64,000 bases of DNA from Liolophura sinensis (taxonomy: Eukaryota; Mollusca; Polyplacophora; Chitonida; Chitonidae). The notes beneath the pieces are model-generated. The model was not told the DNA's origin and did not search any database. It worked only from the letters and a program-made list of their open reading frames with translations. The stretch covers positions 4,960,001-5,024,000 of the forward strand of contig NC_088304.1 in NCBI RefSeq assembly GCF_032854445.1, given 5' to 3'. Positions 38,901 to 47,944 of this stretch are shown here, one piece after another; the stretch's first letter is position 1, and every line of letters begins with the position of its first letter. A program made the translations under genes and the position numbers.

Positions 38901-39565
38901 GTTCTCCGTCTCTCGTACCCAAATCTCCAACCCAGCCTAGTATCACCCACGAGCTGCGACCAAGGGTGACGGGACGCCAGGCCCAGCGCTCCCAAGCGCA
39001 AAGACAGGTTGGTGTTCGCCGCAGTCCCGTGGGTGACAGGCGCTACTACCCCAGCTACCTGGAGCGCGGACTACCCACGTCTGGATCTCCTAGGGAAGTG
39101 TCTCTAACAAGTCGGGACACAAACAGGATGCATGACAGCACTGCGCATCCGCCTTCCCATCCCACGTCCAAACCTCCGCAGCACCGCACAGAAGGTCACA
39201 GTCTGTATACGCGTGGTAACATGCGACGCCCCCTGGACTCTGCCTCCCCTTACAGCCCTAACAGTATGAACGGCAGCCATGTGCGAACTGTAGGCGGGCG
39301 CAGCATCCCAGGGGGGCGGGGTAACACTTACGTTGTGGAGCATTCGCGGAAACAACGGGGTACACCGAGAGTTGGCTCACTCGGCCCGCCAGACCCAAAT
39401 TACTCTCCTTCTCAGAGACCAATGTCCTTCGTGCGCGCACTGGAAATGACTGAAGTGTTAGAGACGAAAGAACAAGAGCAAAGACAAACGCCTGAACCGA
39501 GGCGGCATAACGGTGAACAAAAACAGCGAAGCATTTATGACTCTTCGTATGAGATCACAGTGTAG
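14866..39565 (+). CDS. ZDHHC5/8: Palmitoyltransferase, ZDHHC5/8 type (complete, 8 exons, 619 aa)
   Basis: Exons 14866-14957, 17110-17228, 25315-25472, 26347-26519, 28608-28710, 29417-29508, 29848-29986 and 38582-39565 join in frame to 619 codons plus TAG. Membrane segments lie near residues 11-31, 41-62, 142-167 and 182-206. The cysteine-rich domain (Cys 101, 104, 112, 115, 118, 121, 135) contains D-H-H-C at 126-129, with Cys129 the acyl-carrying residue. T-T-N-E at 211-214 is the family TTxE motif. The enzyme should transfer palmitate from CoA to cysteines of target proteins. The roughly 330-residue tail is Ser/Pro/Arg-rich and ends E-I-T-V, close to the E-I-S-V PDZ ligand of vertebrate ZDHHC5 and ZDHHC8. 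An in-frame TAA upstream supports the ATG. It may represent the single invertebrate counterpart of both vertebrate genes (inference). Confidence 0.93.
14958..17109. other. ZDHHC intron 1
   Basis: Mostly unique. Two fragments of a second SINE-like family are recognised by their 3' ends: 15475-15532 (AAAAATTGTTAAATACAACG to GCACTCACTCACTC) and 16835-16905 (ATATGACTGAAAAATTGTTA, CCCCAAGTAC). Confidence 0.55.
17110..17228 (+). CDS. ZDHHC5/8: ZDHHC exon 2
   Basis: Codes residues 31-70: [10 protein letters not shown], the second membrane segment, and the conserved A-T-F-M-D-P-G at its cytosolic end (the DPG motif). Acceptor CTTCCAG, donor GTATGT. Confidence 0.92.
22423..22512 (+). mobile_element. 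SINE family A fragment, strongly diverged
   Basis: GGTTTCCTCCAGGCTCTGCC, GTGAAATATTCTTGAAAAC, ACATTAAATACC. In ZDHHC intron 2. Confidence 0.6.
24711..24872 (+). mobile_element. SINE family A copy
   Basis: GAGTCAATCCGGCTCGTGCG (B-box relic), TCTCCGGCTGTACGTGGGAA, CCACCATAAAGCTGGCCGC, TATTCTTGAGTACGACGTAA. The AATAAA tail is lost. Confidence 0.85.
25132..25248 (+). mobile_element. SINE family A copy, internally deleted
   Basis: TCTGGCCGTACCTGGGAAG, ACCATAATGCTGGTCACTG, GTGAAATATTCATCAAATA with tail. It ends about 70 bp before ZDHHC exon 3. Confidence 0.8.
25315..25472 (+). CDS. ZDHHC5/8: ZDHHC exon 3, first half of the Cys-rich domain
   Basis: Codes residues 71-123: acidic linker, [11 protein letters not shown], then [23 protein letters not shown]. 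Six zinc-binding cysteines are visible. Acceptor TTGTAG, donor GTGAGA. The A-P-L-Y-K-N-V stretch is specific to the ZDHHC5/8/14/18-like group. Confidence 0.95.
25968..26280 (+). mobile_element. tRNA-derived SINE relic, composite
   Basis: GGGCTAGGTGATGAAGATGC followed by GACGGTTCAATCCCAGC gives A-box and B-box-like signals in tRNA spacing. The end (GTCATATAAGTGAAATACCC) is the 3' part of family A. It ends about 65 bp before ZDHHC exon 4. Confidence 0.55.
26347..26519 (+). CDS. ZDHHC5/8: ZDHHC exon 4, catalytic DHHC and third membrane segment
   Basis: Codes residues 124-180 plus two bases, opening [20 protein letters not shown] and running through the third membrane segment. Acceptor ATTGTAG, donor GTATCC. 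Confidence 0.95.
27241..27333 (+). mobile_element. SINE family A, 3' fragment
   Basis: GGGTTTCCTCCTACCATAAT, GAAATATTCTTGAGTGCAGC, ACCTATCAAATAAAATAAAT. Confidence 0.85.
27510..27828 (+). mobile_element. SINE family B, near-complete copy
   Basis: tRNA-like head GGCCTCGATAGCACACGTAG with a GGGTCGAGTCACACC B box, a body with ACTTGCCTTCGATAAGG, and a 3' end TGACTGAAAAATCTTTAAGT, GCGACATAAAACTCC, CAATCACTCACTCC. The same 3' end occurs as fragments in ZDHHC introns 1 and 2. Confidence 0.7.
27855..28575. repeat. 52-bp minisatellite, about 14 copies
   Basis: Unit GCCATCTGGACTACAGGTGA, ACATTATTGTACATCATATG, AACATGTGTATT. Inner copies are nearly identical, which points to recent expansion; outer copies are diverged. 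It follows the SINE B copy and ends about 30 bp before ZDHHC exon 5. Confidence 0.96.
28608..28710 (+). CDS. ZDHHC5/8: ZDHHC exon 5, fourth membrane segment and TTxE
   Basis: Codes residues 181-215: a hydrophobic segment with [11 protein letters not shown], then R-G-R-T-T-N-E-Q. Acceptor CTCACAG, donor GTGAGG. It starts about 30 bp after the end of the 52-bp minisatellite in the preceding intron. Confidence 0.94.
28938..29172 (+). mobile_element. Third tRNA-derived SINE type
   Basis: GGTGGCTTAGTCAACCAAGT (A-box-like), GGAATCAAGCTC (B-box-like), GAGTGAAAAATTCATGAGG and the tail CAAATAAATAAAG. In ZDHHC intron 5. Confidence 0.6.
29417..29508 (+). CDS. ZDHHC5/8: ZDHHC exon 6
   Basis: Codes residues 216-245 plus two bases: [16 protein letters not shown], the conserved amphipathic region just after TTxE (compare V-T-G-K-F-R-G-G-V-N-P-F-T-R-G-C in ZDHHC8). 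Acceptor AAACAG, donor GTAAGC. Confidence 0.94.
29848..29986 (+). CDS. ZDHHC5/8: ZDHHC exon 7
   Basis: Codes residues 246-292: a basic stretch ([10 protein letters not shown]), then an Asn/His-rich, probably disordered stretch ending H-N-T-H-H-K. Phases fit exon 6 (2) and exon 8 (0). Acceptor TTTTGCAG, donor GTAAGT. An 8.6 kb intron follows, so a further small in-frame exon could have been missed. Confidence 0.85.
29987..36500. other. ZDHHC intron 7, left part
   Basis: AT-rich with T-runs near 31000 and 33970. It contains a 30-bp minisatellite at 32220-32386. A possible tRNA-like relic near 36105-36205 includes CCCAGGTTCAAATCTGG. No further exon of the gene was recognised. Confidence 0.5.
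32220..32386. repeat. 30-bp minisatellite, about 5.5 copies
   Basis: Unit TAACACGTACAGTAGGTATC plus ATCACTCCTG, with AGGTATC/AAGTATC alternating to give a 60-bp pattern. The unit length is a multiple of three, so all frames stay open; this is not coding. Confidence 0.95.
36511..36910 (+). repeat. Decayed tandem copies of part of ZDHHC exon 8
   Basis: Two units (about 36559-36674 and 36724-36862) resemble exon 8 bases about 38797-38935: ACAGCAGCTCTGCCCAACAG, GCTCCAATGCCTCA, ATGGCCTTGCCAGACAAGGA. They are separated and flanked by a shared non-exonic block (GACCAGAACATTTCAAATGA). The second unit still reads Y-S-S-S-A-Q-Q-L-G and M-A-L-P-D-K-D-S-P in frame (exon 8: [18 protein letters not shown]). 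The first lacks the end of the segment. No good acceptor or donor borders them. Confidence 0.85.
37466..37856. repeat. 76-bp tandem repeat, 5 copies
   Basis: Unit contains TGTCAAAACAGCTGATTATG, AGAGTAGACACTTAACACG, CACCTAAGTGACACATTTTG. Copies alternate AGCTGA/ATCTAA, a 152-bp pattern. A single related fragment (CAAGTGACACATTTTGCTTG) is at 11015-11040, so the unit probably came from a dispersed element. Confidence 0.93.
38582..39565 (+). CDS. ZDHHC5/8: ZDHHC exon 8, cytosolic tail with PDZ ligand
   Basis: A 984-nt terminal exon coding residues 293-619. The tail is low-complexity, rich in Ser, Pro, Arg, Gln and Thr, and likely disordered. It ends D-S-S-Y-E-I-T-V then TAG. Isoleucine at -2 and valine at 0 make a class II-like PDZ ligand, as in vertebrate ZDHHC5/8 (E-I-S-V). 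Bases about 38797-38935 are the source of a decayed tandem duplication in intron 7 (36511-36910). GC content is clearly higher than in the flanking introns. Confidence 0.92.
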   Translation, partial: NTFNIEDINDAQNHSLDCEATPPPAKRQTGSYTNLFDTTQAQPVNATQNSYQPGRMSRSQSGSPNVHRPTNLYPYSSSAEQLGRSNDSIAPMALPDEDSPTERYSTSSPSLVPKSPTQPSITHELRPRVTGRQAQRSQAQRQVGVRRSPVGDRRYYPSYLERGLPTSGSPREVSLTSRDTNRMHDSTAHPPSHPTSKPPQHRTEGHSLYTRGNMRRPLDSASPYSPNSMNGSHVRTVGGRSIPGGRGNTYVVEHSRKQRGTPRVGSLGPPDPNYSPSQRPMSFVRALEMTEVLETKEQEQRQTPEPRRHNGEQKQRSIYDSSYEITV

Positions 39566-40860
39566 CAGATTGGTGGATTTACAAAAACTCTCATCTCGAC
39601 TGTTTCTTCACAGTAGTGGTTTTATTTATTGTATTTTTTTTTCCAGTCTTTCTCATCACTTGTGCATTATTTTTTTGTTTTTTTTCTTTCAGAAACAAAT
39701 TTGTGTTAAATGTCGTGGGATGTGTGGCCAATTCATGTTTATCTGTTAACTCTCAACTTCAGTTCATGGACTTCATCACAGCTCTGTCACAGCTGTGATT
39801 TACATCTGCTTCATGTTCAGGAATCAGTATCATAAATAAAAGAAAAAACTTCTCGGGATGTGCCAATTTTTGTTCAGATACTTCAGTGTACATCTGAATA
39901 TATTACTCTCATTAGGGGGATTTGTACCAGTGAGATTTCAATCAGTTCTAACATGTCATTGCATCAGTACTTGGAGCGATGTGGTTGCCTGGACACGTGT
40001 TTATGATATCGCTGGATTTATTACACATGCTTGTGGGTTTAACCCGACCTCTGGATTTGACCTTGACCTGTGGATTTGACCTCTATTCTGTGCTGTTGAC
40101 CAAACGATATCAACTTTCAAACTTGGTCATCAACTATGAAAGTGGTTGTGGTTTAGTCTTCATTGACCATAGCTTGTCAAACCATATGTATTAAAACCAC
40201 ACTTAATCATCTTCCCATCATGTGTATAAATCGCGCCATTTAACATGTATATAGGTCCACGTTCATGCCTGGTTATAATATATATATATATATTTTTTTT
40301 TCTGCAACATAATCACGTCCTCTGTTTCATATCAATGTTACACTTGGCTCACGGGGGATTGCATTCATGTGTGTATATAGGAGAGATTGGTGCAGTCAGT
40401 GTTGTAATGTATAAGTATATAAGGACCTTCCCTGGTAATATTTTCTTTGAAGAGCCATAGGCTTGTGTATAGAACATAGATACATATATAATACAAATAT
40501 AAATATATATATATATATATACATGTATGTGTATAGTACATATGTGTGCACATGTATAATGAAATGTAAGTATTCAACTTCTGCTGAACTATATGAAGCC
40601 TTGTCAAGAGACGGCTGTTTGTATGAGATTATAATGCAAATGTTTGTGCCAAGAGTTGACCCGATCACCACGATATCCTTCTTGGCATGAGACAGGTGTT
40701 AGATTGAATTGTATTCCACCGTGGCACAGCCTCATTACAGTACAGATCTATTTTACAAATGACAGGGTTTTAAGGACCGATGTGTTTCATGATGAAGAAA
40801 GAATAGTTCTTACCTCCCTCAAAGAAGTCAAAATGGACTCTTCCAGATAAAACCTTTTAG
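39566..40860. other. ZDHHC 3' UTR and downstream spacer
   Basis: T-rich tracts and AT dinucleotide runs (40278-40292, 40495-40520). No other gene was recognised on either strand. Confidence 0.5.
39835..39840 (+). terminator. Candidate polyadenylation signal of the ZDHHC gene
   Basis: AATAAA lies 270 bp after the stop codon and is followed by an A-rich stretch. It is the first good signal downstream. Other AATAAA sites near 45890 would imply a much longer 3' UTR. Confidence 0.45.
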
Positions 40861-40861
40861 T

Positions 40862-41960
40862 CAAGAGGTTGTAGCCCTGCTGAATATCGACACTTGTTTC
40901 TTCTGGCCTTGATACATCAGTGGAGACTATGATGGTCAGGAGCTTGTAACCTTCCCCAGCCCTGCTGAATATCGACACTGGTCTTATATGGCCTTGATAC
41001 ATCGGTGCAGACTGTGATGGTCAGGAGCTTGTAACCTTCCCCAGCCTTGCTGAATATCAGCACTTGTTTGCTCTGGCCTTGATACATCAGTGCAGACTAT
41101 GATGGTCAGGAGCTTGTAACCTTCCCCAGCCTTGCTGAATATCAGCACTTGTTTGCTCTGGCCTTGATACATCAGTGCAGACTATGATGGTCAGGAGCTT
41201 GTAACCTTTCCTAGCCTTGCTGAATATCAGCACTTGTTTGCTCTGGCCTTGATACATCAGTGCAGACTGTGATGGTCAGGAGCTTGTAACCTTCCCCAGC
41301 CCTGCTGAATATCAGCGCTTGTTTGCTCTGGCCTTGATGGATCAGTGCAGACTATGATGGTCAGGAGCTTGTAACCTTCCCCAGCCCTGCTGAATATCAG
41401 CGCTTGTTTGCTCTGGCCTTGATACATGAGGGCACACTGTGAAGATCAAAAGCTTGTGACCTTCCCCAGCCTTGCTGAATATCAGCACTTGTTTGCTCTG
41501 GCCTTGATACATCAGGGCACACTGTGAAGATCAGAAGCTTGCAACCTTCCCCAGCCTTGATGAATATCAGCACTTGTAATCTCTGGCTTTGATACATCAG
41601 TGCAGACTATGATGGGCAGGAGGTTGACCTTCCCCAGCCTTGCTGAATATCAGTGCTTGTTTCATCTGACCTTGACACATCAGTGTAGACTGTGATGGTC
41701 AGGAGCTTGTAACCTTCTCCGGCCCTGCTGAATATCAGTGCTTGTTTGCTCTGGCCTTGATACATCAGTGCAGACTATGATGGTCAGGAGGTTTTAACCT
41801 TCCCCCAGCCTTGCTGAATATCAGTGCTTGTTTCATCTGACCTTGACACATCAGTGCAGACTATGATGGTCTGGAGCTTGTAACCTTCCCCAGCCCTGCT
41901 GAATATCAGTGCTTGTTTCATCTGACCTTGACACATCAGTGCGGACTGTGATGGTCCAAG
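40862..41960. repeat. 85-bp minisatellite, about 13 copies
   Basis: Unit contains CCAGCCTTGCTGAATATCAG, TTTGCTCTGGCCTTGATACA, TCAGTGCAGACTATGATGGT. GATAC recurs at 40911, 40996 and 41081. In the spacer between ZDHHC and ZNHIT3. Confidence 0.95.
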
Positions 41961-43570
41961 GGCTTCAGAGTCTTCATACTTCATTCACACAATCAGTAAT
42001 GAGGAGGTTTCTCTTATCAGGTTTTCAATGCATCTATATTTTCTTTTCGTTAACGTAGTGGACATTAATTCAAGACATATATATGATCTCATGTAGTTTT
42101 AAGGTAAGTGTGTTTGATGTTGATGATGTGGCCATGGCAGAAACTTGAAATCTCATCTGATAATTTAATGAGCCCACAGGTTGACATTAACTGTGTTAGT
42201 TGTCCCTAATGTAACACTGTGGGGAAACTGCTAATGACAGTCAAAAATTACAATGGTGCTATACATGTTATTCAGTTAACTTCATCAGTAGATTAAGTAT
42301 GTAAAGTAAACTTAAAAGAAGGTATAATCAGCTACAGACTGAACATGTACTGATGATTGCTTACTGTGGAGCTACCAGTGCACACCAAAAAAAAGGGACC
42401 ATAGTTTTTGCACAGCTCAGTCACGTTGCAAACATAAACACTGACACATTTATCATTTGTAGCACGGTTGGGTTTAAAGTGAGCGTAAAAGTGATTATTT
42501 AAGGTCAAGATTTGCTTGTCAGTATGTTATTGTTGTTGAATTAATGACAACTTTTTTAGGGACACATGCACCACAATGTTCTTCTGTCAGTAAAGTACTC
42601 CAGTCAAATGTCATACTACAGAAATGTTGGGTAAAGAAGTGACTTTCTAACATTACTGCCATAAGTGTAGTACCGGTAGTTGTTATGTATGTGAAGCCCT
42701 AAATCTAGAAGAGCTTAGATTAAATTAGAGATATTAATCGGTACATGAAGAATCCAGGTTTTCTGCAAGAATCAATTCATAAACCTGACTGCTGTCATGT
42801 AAGGCCATTATTGAAAAAATGTTTATTGGGTGTAAACCACCCTGGTCTATATCACAAAATAAGTGGGTTGGTAGGGATATTCTGTTTTTTTTTTTTTTTG
42901 TTTTGTTTTGTTTTGTTTTAAGTTTGGCTAATGGAGAAGGTGTGGATTTAAAAGAAATTAACGTTGAGAGAAGAAGAAAAAATTACTTCAAAAACGCAAA
43001 AAATTCAGAATAGGGCCCTATTTTGGAGGGACAGTCATGATACCAGCAATAAACATATTTTTAATGATGGCCTACTGGAAATATTCTCTAGCATGGCCTT
43101 AAACACCAACCATACAAATCTCAAGAACAAGTTTAAGATTGACTGATTTTGATGTAGTATTACGTCAGTCACCTCTGAGGAATGTTTCTTTAGGGACTCC
43201 TGACAATATCAGATATTTGTCATTTTAACCAAAATGGGTAACAAGGGTTTTTTTACAGTAGCATGACATCAGATGAAAGACTTCATTAATCTGGACCAAA
43301 TGTGGATTTAAGTAATTTCCACAATGGCATATGAAATATCCATCAAAATAAGTCTCAGTGACGTACATAGTTCTTCGCTGTAGCAAGCATTAATTAATAG
43401 TATGCGAGGAACGAATTTGCTTCTGAATGTTAAATATGGAAGGAGCCGTTATGAGGCATACATGTATACCTGGCACTCACAATATAGAAACAGGTGAAGG
43501 CCTGTGAAGTTATTTGTGTGTGTAATGTATTACCACACAATTAGTCAGAAACACTGTATGGGGTGAAGGT
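41961..43570. other. Spacer between ZDHHC and ZNHIT3, unique
   Basis: Nothing recognised beyond a T-run and a TTTTG run near 42885-42920. Confidence 0.5.
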
Positions 43571-43574
43571 GTCT

Positions 43575-44095
43575 GGTAAATCCCCTAGCATTGCTGCTTG
43601 TACCACCAGATTCTACTATCAGAAGCACTTTTAGTGCTAAATTTGTAGGTGTGTTTTAAATCCACCAGCATTACTTTGCTGCTAGTACCACAACATTCTC
43701 TTGTCAGAAATCCTGTCGAGGTTGAACAAGTGTATTGAAAATCCGCTAGCATTGCTGCTTGTACCACCAGATTCATTTGTCAGAAACACTATTGGGGCTG
43801 AACAAGTGTGTTGTAAATCTACTGGCATTACTTTGCTGCTTGTACCATCAGATTTATTTGTCAGAAACACTATAAGGGCTGAGTATGTAGGTGTGTTGTA
43901 AATCTACTGGCTTTGCTTCTTCTACCACCAGATTCTATTGCCAGAAATGCTATCAGGGCTGAATTTGTAGGTGTGTTGTAAATTCACCAGCTTTGTTGCT
44001 TGTACCACCAGATTCTATTGCCAGAAAGACTAGAAGGTCTGAACATGAAGGTGTCTTGTAAATCCACTAGCTTTGCTACTGTTCACAATACTACC
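43575..44095. repeat. Irregular tandem repeat of about 72-87 bp, about 6 copies
   Basis: Shared blocks GCTGCTTGTACCACCAGATT, TGTCAGAAACACTAT, GGTGTGTTGTAAATC. Spacing varies through small indels. Confidence 0.88.
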
Positions 44096-46610
44096 CATTT
44101 CATTTGGGAGAAACACTGAACAGGCGGAGCATGTAGTATGTGTTACATCAACTAGTATTAATCAGTATTACTGTATATAGAAATGGGGGACTTTACTGGT
44201 GAAGTTCACCACTTAAAAGTTAAGTCGTGAAGGTGATTTGTGTTGGACAGCTGGTGAACCTCCGGCAAAATACATGTGTAGTGTCATCTGTCACGTCTTC
44301 TTCCATACATCTACAGAAACTGCCTTGCCACACATTGCAAAACTCGTTTCGTTAACGTATATAACGATGATGCAAACCAAAGTTTAGTAACTGAAGTAAA
44401 TAAATGTGTACGACACCTGTAGCATGAGTGTACTCGACAGGTTTTCTTCTAGTTTGTGAATTTTGCTGCAAGGAACTTTGTAGTTTTGTGTACAGTTAAA
44501 ACCAGATTCCTCTAAGAGATGAACTACATGTGTAGTCTACTTCTGCTAAATGGACAATCTATGTCAAATGAAGTTCTTACCCAGTTTTCACACATGAAGG
44601 AAGTCCGTAACCCATGGTGTACATGTTATAAGATCTTTGATGCTCCTTATTTAAGTACTGTGTGCAAAACTTTAGTGGCAAGTTTTGCACCACAATTTAA
44701 TGGTACATTTGTGAACTTGAAAACTCAGCTTCCTCTAAAATGTACCACTTAAAAGAGTTTGGTCATTGTCTTAGAAAGGGAAGGTACATGCCAAAGCAAA
44801 AAAAAAGGGGGGGGGGGGGCGGGGGGGGAGTGAAGATAGTTACAAGGAGCTATTCGTTCATTACTTTGCTCAATTTTCTATATGTATGTTTAATATAAGA
44901 CTACGATAATGGTTTACAAACCCTGGTTTTTCTACAGTACTTTATTTGGAGTCCTGGATGTTATGAAGAGTACAACTGTCTGATGGTTTTCATGTTAAAT
45001 ACTGCCGGAATAATCAGCTGTTTTATATTTTACTGCATTTTAGAGAGACATTTGATGACTGACCGTAGAAAGAGTGAGAGGTTATTAAAACACAAAAATC
45101 TGTCCAAAACTGGGAGCATTACAACAGTGTACTACTGACTTGAAGAAACTCCGATCCAAATTGTTCACATTCGTGCGTGCGTGAAGAGTGACACGTTGTG
45201 ATTATTATGTGAAGATAGTACATGTGTTAGCTGATGAGTTGTGAGAAGATACAGATTTCTTGTGATTTGTACATTTACTCTTTTGTTATAAACCTGTTGT
45301 ATCCAATTTGTCAAAATATCCTCAAGTCGTGAGTGATTTCCAATGTGTTCTTGCAGCAGAAATCAAATAATCCAGTGTTATGCTGCAAGCGGAGCCTTCC
45401 GGTTTGTGTTTTAGTTATTGTGCTGAGAAATAATGCGTATTATGTTGTCCACTGCGATATATCAATGTTTTCTGTGGTTTGGTGATAAATTTAGTTGCCT
45501 AAAACTGTGATCGTAATGTTTCTATCATGGGAATGAGTTTGTAAGCCCTGTAGGCATGTATTGAACATACGTGGGCGAGGCTTACATGTAGGTTCAAGGG
45601 ACAAAGAAAAAAATGGGCAGGGCTTACATACAGAGGGTGGGAAGAAGAAAAAAAAAGGGGGGGGGGTGGGGTTTAGGGCCATAGGGGCAGGTTGGTAGAT
45701 GATTGGTAATAGAGTGGGATGGGAATTTCTCCCCACATACATGGAAGTAGCTGTTAAGTTTGTATATTGTTAAGAGTTGGGAGTTCGATAGTTACATATT
45801 TTCACACAAAAGTGATGTGGATACAAAACTGTGGGCCCTTCTTTGCATCAATCCCGAATCTCTCCTAATGCATATTTGTATTTTATGAATAAAATATGAA
45901 AATGTCATTGCTAAAAATGATGTATGTTTGGTATTTATTTTTTGGGGGTCATGACAATTGATAATCATTCCTGGAGCAATAAATGCGAGACTCTGAATTG
46001 CCATTAAAACACATAAATTTTCTGCTGAGACTATAGATTACACATTCTCAAATTCAGGCAATTGGGTCCAAGACTTGTCTCCGAAGTGAAGAGTAAATGA
46101 GCCCTGATTGGGTAATACTGCAACACAAGACAGTTCATATTGTTGATGTACCCCATACATTTCTGCACTGTTAATCTGTACCTAGTCTGAATACAACTGA
46201 AAACTTTTTTTTCCCCAGTATTACTAACCCCCCCCACCCCAGGAGGTTACCAAGGTAACAAAATGCTATGACTTCACTTCCAGTAAGTACAGCTCAGAAA
46301 CATATGGTGATATGGCCTGGTACCATGTGAACAGGGATATGTTTTCTAGGTGAAAGTTAACTACACAAATAGTAAGGAAAATCAATGCACTTGTGTAACC
46401 TACAGAGCTTGTGAATGGCCTCTTTTCATGAACACATACACACCTAAAAGTGGGACTTCACACAGAAAACAACAACAGGTACATAACTTTGGACTGTTTC
46501 GTTCAGGAAGAGCTTTGCACGTTCTCCCATTAACTTAACATGATGAACCGCTCGGTTCATGGCCTTCAAATTCAAGTGAACAAAGGAGCAACAAAATGGT
46601 TGAGGATTTT
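44096..46610. other. Spacer between ZDHHC and ZNHIT3
   Basis: Contains G-rich runs near 44805-44830 and 45655-45670, which could form quadruplexes or mark assembly errors. AATAAA near 45890 could be a distal polyadenylation signal. No gene was recognised. Confidence 0.5.
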
Positions 46611-46620
46611 TTTTTTTGTT

Positions 46621-46858
46621 TTTTATTCAAGAATATTTCACTTATACGACGGCGGCCAGCATTATGGTGGGCGGAAACCGGGCAGAGCCCGGGGGAAACC
46701 CACGACCATCCGCAGGTTGCTGGAGGACCTTCCCACATACGGCCGGAGAGGAAGCTAGCATGAGCTGGACTTGAACTCACAGCGACCACATTGGTGAGAG
46801 ACTCCTGGGTCATTACGCTGCGCTAGCGCGCTAACCAACTGAGCCACAGCAGCCCCGG
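46621..46858 (-). mobile_element. SINE family A, full length with tRNA-like head
   Basis: Read on the minus strand it starts GGGGCTGCTGTGGCTCAGTT (A box), passes a long tRNA variable region, has GAGTTCAAGTCCAGCTCATG (B box), then the family body ending TATTCTTGAATAAA. The internal Pol III promoter looks intact. Confidence 0.92.
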
Positions 46859-46962
46859 TTGAGGATTATGATTGGTTGATGTATATTAATCGTCAGTAGA
46901 TCTGTCGTCTGTAGCCAACATGTCATTGGTCATATCCAAAACTTGTAAAGGACACTCGGCTT

Positions 46963-47018
46963 TATTTATTTATGTCATTTTTCACTAATATGGTGGCAGT
47001 CAGTATTATGGTTGGAGG
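46963..47018 (-). mobile_element. SINE family A, 3' fragment
   Basis: TTATTTATTTATGTCATTTT, CACTAATATGGTGGCAGTCA, GTATTATGGTTGGAGG. It runs directly into the GA-rich repeat, whose unit may derive from its last bases. Confidence 0.65.
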
Positions 47019-47145
47019 AGACCAGTGCCCAGGAGGAGGAGGAGACCAGTTCCCAAGAGGAGACCAGTGCCCAGGAGGAGATCAGTGCCCAGGAGGATAC
47101 CAGTGCCCAGGAGGTGAAGGAGACCAGTGCCCAAGAGGAGATCAG
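47012..47145. repeat. GA-rich 18-21-bp repeat, about 7 copies
   Basis: Units of GGAGACCAGTGCCCAGGAGG type. Unit lengths are multiples of three, so a repetitive frame (E-T-S-A-Q-E) stays open; it is not part of a recognised gene. Confidence 0.9.
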
Positions 47146-47307
47146 TGTTAACAACGTTCCAATGCGAGGTAGATCTGCATGCCACATTCATGATACTGGC
47201 CTAAGGTCTTCATACAAAAATTAGACTTTGTGAATGGTCCTGCAGGTGTGAGCGTCACTAGATGTCATGGGCAGTGATGACGGATGTCTACGCACTCAGC
47301 TCTTAAA

Positions 47308-47395
47308 TTCCTGATAAACTTTCCAACCCTGACAAGAGAAAACTATGCAAATTCCTAATAAACTTTCCAACCCTGACAAGAGAAAACCATGCAAA
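47308..47395. repeat. 44-bp direct duplication
   Basis: AATTCCTGATAAACTTTCCA plus ACCCTGACAAGAGAAAACTA occurs twice in a row with two or three differences. Confidence 0.9.
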
Positions 47396-47621
47396 ATTGT
47401 GACATTTTGGAGCATTTATTTTGATCATTTTCAACATTATTTTGGTTGTACGACAAATGATATCTCCTTGTAGCAGGTCAGACCCCACAGCCAAGGTTGA
47501 CATATTTATGGTGCCTGCCTCACTGGGACCCTATGCCGAAGACACCAGACGAAAAACCAATGTCCCATGCACCCCATCACATTTTACTATGACTGGGGTA
47601 ACCAATAGTTGATCTCAATGT

Positions 47622-47788
47622 GAGCTCAAGTTCAGCTCATGCTGGCTTCCCCTCTGAGCATACGCGGGAAAGTATTTCAGCAACCTGCAAATGGTTATGG
47701 GTTTCTTCCGCCATAATGCTGGCTGCTCTTATATAAGTGAAATATTCTTGAGTACGCTGTAAAGCCGCAATCAAATAAATAAATAAAC
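47622..47788 (+). mobile_element. SINE family A copy
   Basis: CAAGTTCAGCTCATGCTGGC, AGCAACCTGCAAATGGTTAT, CGCCATAATGCTGGCTGCTC, TATTCTTGAGTACGCTG and the tail CAATCAAATAAATAAATAAA. Confidence 0.9.
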
Positions 47789-47814
47789 CAAAAGTTGACC
47801 TCTTCCTCTTTTGA

Positions 47815-47940
47815 TGAGCGCCAAGTGCCAAGATTACAGATTTTAATGTTGTGACTTGACTTGGGATTGAACTCCGGATCTACCAGTTACAAGGCAGATG
47901 CTCTATCCACTACACCATTGTCTGTCGCCCCAGTAAATGG
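47815..47940 (-). mobile_element. tRNA-like SINE head (family B type)
   Basis: On the minus strand, GGTGTAGTGGATAGAGCATC, CTGCCTTGTAACTGG and GGAGTTCAATCCC give A box, a TGT-like anticodon loop and B box. It is followed by CTTGGCGCTCATCAAAAG, matching family B (CTTGGCGTTCAGCATGAAG). Arm pairing is imperfect, so a working tRNA is unlikely. Confidence 0.7.
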
Positions 47941-47944
47941 TATC

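Noticed and set aside
46785-46858. tRNA gene on the minus strand
   Set aside because: A and B boxes are present, but they belong to the head of a full-length SINE that continues into the family body; same for 50745-50828 and 47866-47935.
47012-47224. Acidic E-T-S-A-Q-E repeat protein
   Set aside because: Short GA-rich tandem repeat next to a SINE fragment; no gene context.
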